Source of the DNA: an uncultured Bacteroidales bacterium
Lineage (GTDB): Bacteria > Bacteroidota > Bacteroidia > Bacteroidales > Muribaculaceae
DNA length: 20,564 bases
Assembly (NCBI GenBank): GCA_900544535.1
Contig: UQVH01000032.1
Span: 1 to 20,564, forward strand
Reading direction: 5' to 3'
Within the stretch, counting starts at the first letter, position 1. Every line of letters starts with the position of its first letter. A program made the translations under genes and the position numbers. A model generated the notes under the pieces. That model searched no databases. It was not told the DNA's origin and was given only the letters and a program-made list of their open reading frames with translations. Positions 15,887 to 20,564 of the stretch are shown one piece after another.

Positions 15887-16576
15887 ATGCAGCGATACTT
15901 TCTTGGTGCCCTACTTTGGCTGATTCCGCTTATTTCATTCGGGAAGACTCCGATTTTCGGAAATCCGGAAGTCGAGATCGACCACATGTATGCTTATGTG
16001 AAGCGTCATAACCCTGATTTCAAACGCGAGGTGGCCGCAGCGTTCTACAACGTCGGACGGCGCTATGGCATCCGTGGCGACATTGCCATGTGTCAGGCAA
16101 TCATCGAGACAGGCTGGTTCCGTTTCGACAACGGCACAGCCGTGCGTCCCGAAGCCCATAATTATTGCGGACTCGGCGTCAAGAAGAGAGGCGATAAAGG
16201 ATGTTCGTTCCGTACCGTCGAAGAAGGTGTCACGGCTATGATACAGCATCTCTATGCCTACGCCTGCCGTGGTAGTCTTCCATCGGGAGAACGGAAAATC
16301 GACCCGCGCTTTGACTATGTCAGCCGGGGATCGGCTCCTACATGGGAAAAGCTCGCCGGCCGCTGGGCCATGAATCCGCGTTACGGGTCCAACATTCTGC
16401 GTATATATTCCGGCCTGGCATCCAAAGCGTCATCCGGGCGCAAGATCCAGTTCATCGAAGTCGATATCCCTGACCATCTTCTTGACGATGACGGAATTGA
16501 TTACGGAGATCTTGACTATGTCCACGACGTAGAAAGCACATCAGCCACCGTAACCGACGACGATCTCTTCAACTAA
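15887..16576 (+). CDS. Secreted glucosaminidase-domain protein (GH73-like)
   Basis: Predicted peptidoglycan hydrolase of the endo-beta-N-acetylglucosaminidase type (Pfam Glucosaminidase, GH73), 229 residues. A signal peptide spans about 1-19 (hydrophobic FLGALLWLIPLISFG). The domain follows: YGIRGDIAMCQAIIETGWFR, with likely catalytic Glu74, then NYCGLGV in place of the more usual N-x-FGI, and later EEGVTAMIQHLYAYA. The last 35 or so residues are acidic (DHLLDDDGIDYGDLDYVHD) and of unknown use. It would cut glycan strands in the periplasm during wall remodelling. Cys94 within the NYCGLG loop is unusual and could pair with another cysteine. It is divergent from lpxB and sits 40 bases upstream of the helicase on the same strand. 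Confidence 0.87.
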   Translation: MQRYFLGALLWLIPLISFGKTPIFGNPEVEIDHMYAYVKRHNPDFKREVAAAFYNVGRRYGIRGDIAMCQAIIETGWFRFDNGTAVRPEAHNYCGLGVKKRGDKGCSFRTVEEGVTAMIQHLYAYACRGSLPSGERKIDPRFDYVSRGSAPTWEKLAGRWAMNPRYGSNILRIYSGLASKASSGRKIQFIEVDIPDHLLDDDGIDYGDLDYVHDVESTSATVTDDDLFN

Positions 16577-16616
16577 GCCATACAGCTCTGCCCTTGTCTG
16601 CAAGTTTTTTACAGTC

Positions 16617-17942
16617 ATGAAAGAAAAAGAAATTATCTCAAATATAGCCTCAAGGCTCGCCATCACCGAACTCAATGCCATGCAGAAACGCATGGCTTCC
16701 GTCAAGACAGGCGGCAACACCATTACCCTTCTGGCCCCGACCGGCTCCGGAAAGACTCTGGCTTTCGCCATCCCTCTGCTAAAGACACTTGGGCCCGCTG
16801 ATAGAAAAGTACGCGCCGTGGTCATGGCCCCCTCACGCGAACTCGTCCTCCAGATATTCGACGTCATCCGCCCGCTCGCAACTGGCCTCAAGACCGTAGC
16901 CTTCTACGGCGGCCACTCCATGCAGGAGGAAAAGAATTCCCTTTCGGTCACCCCCGACATCATCATAGCGACTCCAGGCCGCTTGCTCGACCACATAACA
17001 CGCGGGCTGGTGGAGCTGTCGGGAGTACGCGCTCTTGTACTTGACGAATATGACAAGGCTCTTGAACTGGGATTTGCCGACGAAATGAAACGTGTGTGCA
17101 GGCGGCTGACTTCGCTGAGCCTCATAATTCTGACCTCGGCGACGCGTCTCGACGAACTCCCGGCATTCCTCCCCGCTACTCCTGCCGCGGAACTGATCGA
17201 TTTCAGCTCCGAATCATCGCCACGACGCAGAATGCAGATTGTCAATGTACCCTCTCCGACCCGCGACAAGCTCGACACCCTCATCGACCTGCTGCGTTCG
17301 CTCGACAACGGCCGCGTCATCGTCTTCGCTAATCACCGTGAAAGTGTGGAGCGCATTTATAATGCATTACGCAAAGCCGGACTCCCCGTCGGCATCTATC
17401 ACGGCGGTCTTGAACAGAACGACCGTGAAAATGCCGTCGAAATGCTCAACAACGGCTCTACCCCGATACTGGTTTCGACTGATCTTGGTGCCCGTGGCCT
17501 TGACATCGCCGATCTTTCGGCTGTCGTACATTACCATCTCCCCCCTTCTCCGGAAGCATGGACACACCGCAACGGCCGCACTGCCCGCCAGCAGGCCTCC
17601 GGTGAAATATATGTCATCACGTCTGACGAAGAGAACCTTCCTGACTATCTCGAATGGGACCGCGAACTCGTGCCGCAAGGCAAAAGTACCGACCCGATCA
17701 AATCAGACACAGCGACACTCTATTTCAATGTCGGCAAAAAAGAGAAGATCTCTCGCGGCGACATCGTCGGCTTCATTGTGGCCAAAGGCGCCCTCGAAGC
17801 TAATGACATCGGCCACATCGCCTTGCGCGACCATGCGGCACTCGTAGCGGTGCCGCGCAAGGAGGCTGGCAGACTTATAGCCGAACTCAACAACCATAAA
17901 ATAAAAAACACCCACGCCAAAATATCGCTGTTAGGAAAATAG
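16617..17942 (+). CDS. dbpA: DEAD-box RNA helicase, DbpA-like
   Basis: ATP-dependent RNA helicase, 441 residues. Motifs in order: Q-motif region ITELNAMQ (16-23), Walker A APTGSGKT (40-47), APSREL (71-76), TPGR (119-122), a motif II that reads DEYD (143-146) instead of DEAD, SAT (174-176), STDLGARGLDI and HRNGRTAR. The last 75 or so residues, from LYFNVGKKEKISRGDIVGFI, match the DbpA RNA-binding domain, which in E. coli recognises hairpin 92 of 23S rRNA during large-subunit assembly. The role here is inferred from that domain. The N terminus lacks the usual leader before the Q-motif. The start at 16617 is 40 bases after the glucosaminidase gene, whose promoter it may share. Confidence 0.92.
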   Translation: MKEKEIISNIASRLAITELNAMQKRMASVKTGGNTITLLAPTGSGKTLAFAIPLLKTLGPADRKVRAVVMAPSRELVLQIFDVIRPLATGLKTVAFYGGHSMQEEKNSLSVTPDIIIATPGRLLDHITRGLVELSGVRALVLDEYDKALELGFADEMKRVCRRLTSLSLIILTSATRLDELPAFLPATPAAELIDFSSESSPRRRMQIVNVPSPTRDKLDTLIDLLRSLDNGRVIVFANHRESVERIYNALRKAGLPVGIYHGGLEQNDRENAVEMLNNGSTPILVSTDLGARGLDIADLSAVVHYHLPPSPEAWTHRNGRTARQQASGEIYVITSDEENLPDYLEWDRELVPQGKSTDPIKSDTATLYFNVGKKEKISRGDIVGFIVAKGALEANDIGHIALRDHAALVAVPRKEAGRLIAELNNHKIKNTHAKISLLGK

Positions 17943-18016
17943 CGGATATTCCGGCGCGTGTGGTGAGGGCATTTTGAAGAAAGCTGGTATCCGGAGGCAA
18001 ATGCCGGCTTTAACTA

Positions 18017-18769
18017 CTAACGTGTTATGTCGAACCCGCGGCGCTGCAACGCGCGCAGCATGCGGTAGTTCATCGCTTCATTGTAATAGCCGACGATATG
18101 ACCGGCCCAGTCGTTGTCACTCTTTGTTCCTTCGCGGGTGCGGTTGTACTCACTGATTTTCTCGTCGTAGGCCCGGAGTTCCTCCGTCATGGCATCGTTA
18201 TCCTGGCGGTAACAATCCTTGTAGACGACTAACTCAACCGGCTGCTTCGGTTTCAGATCGGGACGTTCACGCGGTACCCCGATAGCCAGGCCGCAGACAA
18301 CAAACGTCTTTTCCGGCAACTTCATCAGTGAAGCCACAGCCTCAGGAGCCGCCGTGCGGGCATATCCGATAGGACATGTCCCCAATCCGAGCGATTCGGC
18401 CATAGCCAGTGCGCCCATCATCGCCAGAGTCGCGTCAACCACCCCGACAATCAGCCCGTCAGCCGTAGAGGCAAAGTCAGGCATGTCGATGTTCTTGGCC
18501 TCGCTAATAAGTCTGATCTTATGATAGTCGATCAGAAATAGGAGGAAATGACTGCAAGTCTTGATCTGCTTCTGATTGGTCAGTTCATAGAGTTGCTCCT
18601 TGATCTTCTGGTCTGTTACGTCGACCACGGAAAACTGCTGGCCGTTATAGCTTGTAGGCGTATTGCGTATAGCTTCATATATCAAATTCATCTGCTCGTC
18701 TGAAATTGCCTCACGCTCATAACGCCGCACCGATCTGCGCTCCAAAAGAGTATCTTTCACATCTTTCAT
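18017..18769 (-). CDS. Nitroreductase family FMN oxidoreductase (NfsA-like)
   Basis: Predicted flavin enzyme using NAD(P)H to reduce nitroaromatics, quinones or flavins; the natural substrate is unknown. The protein has 250 residues from ATG 18769. The FMN-binding features are visible: ERRSVRRYE near the N terminus, TPTSYNGQQ, the ADGLIVGVVDATLAMMGALAMAESLGLG helices given here in part (AESLGLGTCPIGYAR), and the C-terminal arm rich in arginine. The length resembles the NfsA subgroup rather than shorter NfsB. The frame extends to a TTG at 18787, but that codon lies inside the -7 box, so 18769 is the start. It is convergent with the helicase, with 74 bases between the stops holding only a weak hairpin (17980-18011). 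Confidence 0.9.
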   Translation of the reverse strand: MKDVKDTLLERRSVRRYEREAISDEQMNLIYEAIRNTPTSYNGQQFSVVDVTDQKIKEQLYELTNQKQIKTCSHFLLFLIDYHKIRLISEAKNIDMPDFASTADGLIVGVVDATLAMMGALAMAESLGLGTCPIGYARTAAPEAVASLMKLPEKTFVVCGLAIGVPRERPDLKPKQPVELVVYKDCYRQDNDAMTEELRAYDEKISEYNRTREGTKSDNDWAGHIVGYYNEAMNYRMLRALQRRGFDITR

Positions 18770-18784
18770 AGTCCGGAAAAATTG

Positions 18785-18815
18785 CAAATATAATTTAAGG
18801 GGAATTAAAGTTAAA
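18785..18815 (-). promoter_or_regulatory. Promoter of the nitroreductase gene
   Basis: The minus strand reads TATATTTG (18792-18785), a perfect -7 box. Twenty bases upstream the -33 position is TTT rather than TTG. Transcription would begin near 18778, only about 9 bases before ATG 18769, so the leader is very short. This decides against the upstream TTG start. Confidence 0.55.
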
Positions 18816-18911
18816 TATAGAATAATGCAATGTTTTGTTACAACAAATAAAACTCACTGATTGTTCATAATTAGAGTATATCCGTCTATTTTGCTCATAC
18901 CCCGACATGAG

Positions 18912-18943
18912 TTTGCACACTTGCGCCAAAAGGCATAACTTTG
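18912..18943 (+). promoter_or_regulatory. Promoter of the antiporter gene
   Basis: TTTG at 18912-18915, exactly 20 bases, then TAACTTTG at 18936-18943: a full match to the Bacteroidetes consensus. The start point would be near 18950, leaving about 13 bases before ATG 18963. The promoter of this disrupted gene is intact, consistent with a recent lesion or a sequence error. Confidence 0.75.
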
Positions 18944-18962
18944 TAAACCCAACAGCTTCACA

Positions 18963-19793
18963 ATGGAACTCATCACTTCTGAAAACATCCTTTTGATAGG
19001 CTCGGTTCTTCTGATCGCCGGTGTGCTCATCGGCAAGTCAAGCTATCGTTTCGGCCCCCCCCTCCTGCTGATCTTTCTCCTTGTCGGCATGGCCTTCGGG
19101 ACCGATGGCGTAGGCATTCAGTTCAGCAACATGCACTCGGCCCAGTTCATCGGCATGATCGCACTCTGTATCATCCTCTTCTCCGGCGGCATGGGCACAA
19201 AAATCTCAGCCATTCGGCCGGTCATCCTTCCTGGCCTGGTACTCTCGACGGTCGGGGTGCTGCTGACCGCAGTGCTGACCGGACTGTTTATCTGGTGGCT
19301 ATCAGGCATGAGCTGGACCAACATTCATTTCGCCTTCATACCCTCCCTGCTGCTGGCAGCCACAATGTCATCGACCGACTCCGCATCTGTCTTCGGCATC
19401 CTCGGCAGTCAGAAAGTTGGCCTGCGCAACCACCTCAGGCCGATGCTCGAACTTGAGAGTGGTTCCAATGACCCTATGGCCTACATGCTCACCATAATCC
19501 TCATTGAGGCCATCACCATCGGAGGCACTCTCTCCGCCGGCTCCATACTGCTTGAACTCCTGCTTCAGTTCGGCGTAGGTGCTCTCGGCGGATTTCTGAT
19601 GGGTAAAGTGACTTTGTGGCTCATCAGAGCCTATCGCCGTATCGACGCCAAGTCGGAGCCGTGTTTTTCACCTTTGCCGCCCCCACCGCCCTCGCCGGCA
19701 ACGGCTATCTCGCTGTCTACATCTGCGGCATCGTTCTTGGAAACGCTCCTCTCCCCAACCACCGCGGCATCGCCAAATTCCTCGACGGAATGA
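18963..19793 (+). CDS. Antiporter N-terminal fragment with out-of-frame tail
   Basis: As written this frame encodes 276 residues. The first 232 or so, to RRIDAKSE, are genuine antiporter: hydrophobic spans, LFSGGMGTKIS, SSTDSASVFGILGSQ and ELESGSNDPMAYM, which hold the conserved acidic ion-binding region. After base 19657 the translation turns into a proline- and serine-rich tail (PLPPPPPSP) that is the neighbouring frame of real antiporter sequence. Such a truncated product would lack the later spans and the regulatory domain and is unlikely to transport. Confidence 0.6.
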   Translation: MELITSENILLIGSVLLIAGVLIGKSSYRFGPPLLLIFLLVGMAFGTDGVGIQFSNMHSAQFIGMIALCIILFSGGMGTKISAIRPVILPGLVLSTVGVLLTAVLTGLFIWWLSGMSWTNIHFAFIPSLLLAATMSSTDSASVFGILGSQKVGLRNHLRPMLELESGSNDPMAYMLTIILIEAITIGGTLSAGSILLELLLQFGVGALGGFLMGKVTLWLIRAYRRIDAKSEPCFSPLPPPPPSPATAISLSTSAASFLETLLSPTTAASPNSSTE

Positions 19794-20404
19794 CCTGGCT
19801 GGCCCAAATTGTGGTCTTCCTCATGCTCGGTCTCCTCGTCAATCCCCACGAGATGATCGACGTTGCCCCCGTCTCACTCCTTATCGGCATCTTCATGATC
19901 CTCATCGGCCGTCCGCTGAGCGTTTTTATCTCCCTTGCACCGATGCGCAGAATCAGTCTGCGGTCAAAGGCATTTATATCCTGGGTCGGACTGCGCGGAG
20001 CCGTGCCCATCATCTTCGCCACCTACCCCGTAGTTTCGGGAATCGAAGGAGCCGGGCAGATCTTCAATATTGTCTTCTTCATCACCATACTCTCGCTCCT
20101 CATTCAGGGCACTACGGTCATCACCGCAGCGCGACGCCTCGGTCTCATCGCCCGTGACAGCACAGATGACGAAGACTTCGGTGTAGAACTCGCCGACGAA
20201 CTCCCCACCTCGCTCCAGACTCTCACCCTCACCCACGAACACCTTGCAAAAGCCGCCACCCTGCGCGACATGCAGCTGCCGGCAGGCTCCCTCGTCATGA
20301 TGATCCGTCGCGGCAACCGCTACATAGTTCCCAACGGAACACGTCACCTTCAGCCGGGCGACACCCTTCTCATCATAAAAGAAGATCAGGAACCTGCCGG
20401 ATAA
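19658..20404 (+). CDS. Antiporter C-terminal fragment
   Basis: Genuine sequence resumes with AVFFTFAAPTALAGNGYLAVY and includes LGLLVNPHEM, SWVGLRGAVPIIFATYPV and the TrkA-C-like end (LRDMQLPAGSLVMMIRRGN ... PGDTLLIIKED). The TrkA-C fold usually binds a ligand and regulates transport. An ATG exists in this frame at 19616, but the 14 residues after it (MAHQSLSPYRRQVG) are the other frame of the first half, so it is not a family start. No promoter or ribosome-binding site of its own is visible. Confidence 0.6.
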   Translation, partial: AVFFTFAAPTALAGNGYLAVYICGIVLGNAPLPNHRGIAKFLDGMTWLAQIVVFLMLGLLVNPHEMIDVAPVSLLIGIFMILIGRPLSVFISLAPMRRISLRSKAFISWVGLRGAVPIIFATYPVVSGIEGAGQIFNIVFFITILSLLIQGTTVITAARRLGLIARDSTDDEDFGVELADELPTSLQTLTLTHEHLAKAATLRDMQLPAGSLVMMIRRGNRYIVPNGTRHLQPGDTLLIIKEDQEPAG

Positions 20405-20445
20405 TGTCGGCTCTTCCTCCGAGTTGGGCTAAAACGGGAAATTCC

Positions 20446-20466
20446 GCGCATGGCTGCGCACTTTTC
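20446..20466 (+). terminator. Weak hairpin after the antiporter gene
   Basis: GCGCA (20446-20450) pairs with TGCGC (20455-20459) across TGGC, followed by ACTTTTCC. It lies about 40 bases after the stop codon. A five-pair stem with a short T run makes only a modest terminator. I see nothing else recognisable in the 105 bases between the gene and the terminal repeat. Confidence 0.35.
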
Positions 20467-20509
20467 CTCCTGCCGAACCCTTACAAGCCATTCCCCGTCA
20501 TCTCACAAA

Positions 20510-20563
20510 TGAAGATTCCAAATCGAAGTGCAAAACTTTGAAGTAAGAATCATCAATTCTCCT
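20510..20563. repeat. Right arm of 54-base terminal inverted repeat
   Basis: Exact reverse complement of bases 1-54; only the final base, 20564, lies beyond the shared part. The junction with unique sequence is at 20509/20510. Because both arms read the same way going outward, the flanking element copies lie in opposite orientation. The length, near a typical assembler overlap, suggests a contig ending in a collapsed repeat. Confidence 0.9.
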
Positions 20564-20564
20564 C

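Larger units (their letters stand above)
18963..20404 (+). pseudogene. K+/H+ antiporter (NhaP2/CvrA type), frameshifted
   Basis: Inner-membrane cation:proton antiporter of the CPA1 family with a C-terminal TrkA-C-like regulatory domain. The family runs in one frame over about 490 residues; here it is split into two overlapping frames. The first encodes the start to about base 19657 (ending RRIDAKSE); the second resumes at 19658 with AVFFTFA and continues to the end. Relatives have about nine more residues at this join (a segment like GLYPIMLLS leading into the next span). The change of frame requires loss of 3n+1 bases or gain of 3n+2, so a deletion of about 25-28 bases fits. Membrane spans, the SSTDSASVF and ELESGSNDP motifs and the C-terminal domain are otherwise well preserved. 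An assembly or sequencing error is a real alternative. Confidence 0.8.

Noticed and set aside
16580..16612. CTTG-TCTG-CAAG hairpin with TTTTTT between the glucosaminidase and helicase genes
   Set aside because: The stem is only four pairs, so a terminator is not supported despite the T run.
17980..18011. Hairpin AAAGCTGG/CCGGCTTT between the helicase and nitroreductase genes
   Set aside because: Only 8 pairs including a G-U, a 16-base loop and no T run. Too weak to list as a terminator, though its place between convergent genes is suitable.
19616..19657. Independent start for the second half of the antiporter
   Set aside because: The residues after this ATG are the out-of-frame reading of the first half, with no ribosome-binding site or family-like N terminus.
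1..20564. Composite transposon carrying the whole window
   Set aside because: The interior is essential or common housekeeping genes with uniform coding style and no cargo or transposase. Inverted flanking repeats alone do not make it mobile.

Overview
The window is a 20.6-kb stretch of Bacteroidota (Bacteroidetes) chromosome, most likely from an uncultured gut Bacteroidales. Muribaculaceae is my best guess on gene content and the moderately GC-rich coding style; the family-level call is inference. The phylum call rests on the promoters. Several intergenic gaps hold the Bacteroidetes signature TTG (about -33), 20 bases, then TAnnTTTG (about -7). Most starts lack a Shine-Dalgarno site, and the set of metG with a fused tRNA-binding domain, type I asparaginase, NspC and a Bacteroidales-style K+/H+ antiporter fits the same group.

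Layout. Bases 1-54: one arm of an inverted repeat. 208-3380 (+): metG with its own promoter and terminator, then cytoplasmic asparaginase. 12444 down to 3421 (-): a tightly packed run of seven genes from one good promoter, namely a secreted C69 dipeptidase, PcrA/UvrD helicase, carboxynorspermidine decarboxylase, a membrane-linked family 2 glycosyltransferase, RadC, cysteine synthase and DNA polymerase IV. 12724-14400 (+): aquaporin Z, divergent from the peptidase and sharing its control region, then a YpfJ-type zinc metallopeptidase. 14576-15769 (-): lpxB. 15887-17942 (+): a secreted glucosaminidase-like protein and a DbpA-type RNA helicase. 18017-18769 (-): a nitroreductase. 18963-20404 (+): a K+/H+ antiporter gene broken by a frameshift. 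20510-20563: the second arm of the inverted repeat.

How the genes relate. Most are housekeeping: translation (metG), ribosome or RNA remodelling (the helicase), amino-acid supply (ansA, cysK), polyamine synthesis (nspC), envelope construction and turnover (lpxB, glycosyltransferase, glucosaminidase, aquaporin, C69 peptidase), and DNA repair or damage tolerance (pcrA, dinB, and radC, whose role is uncertain). The least expected grouping is pcrA, radC and dinB in one transcription unit with polyamine and cysteine genes.

No phage, CRISPR array, defence island, tRNA or rRNA gene is visible, and no stretch over 300 bases lacks a gene. I did not find a convincing previously undescribed system. The best leads are the identical inverted 54-base ends, which suggest flanking copies of one mobile or repeated element; the disrupted antiporter; an extra basic segment of about 20 residues in LpxB; and a promoter-like box only 5 bases before the lpxB start codon.
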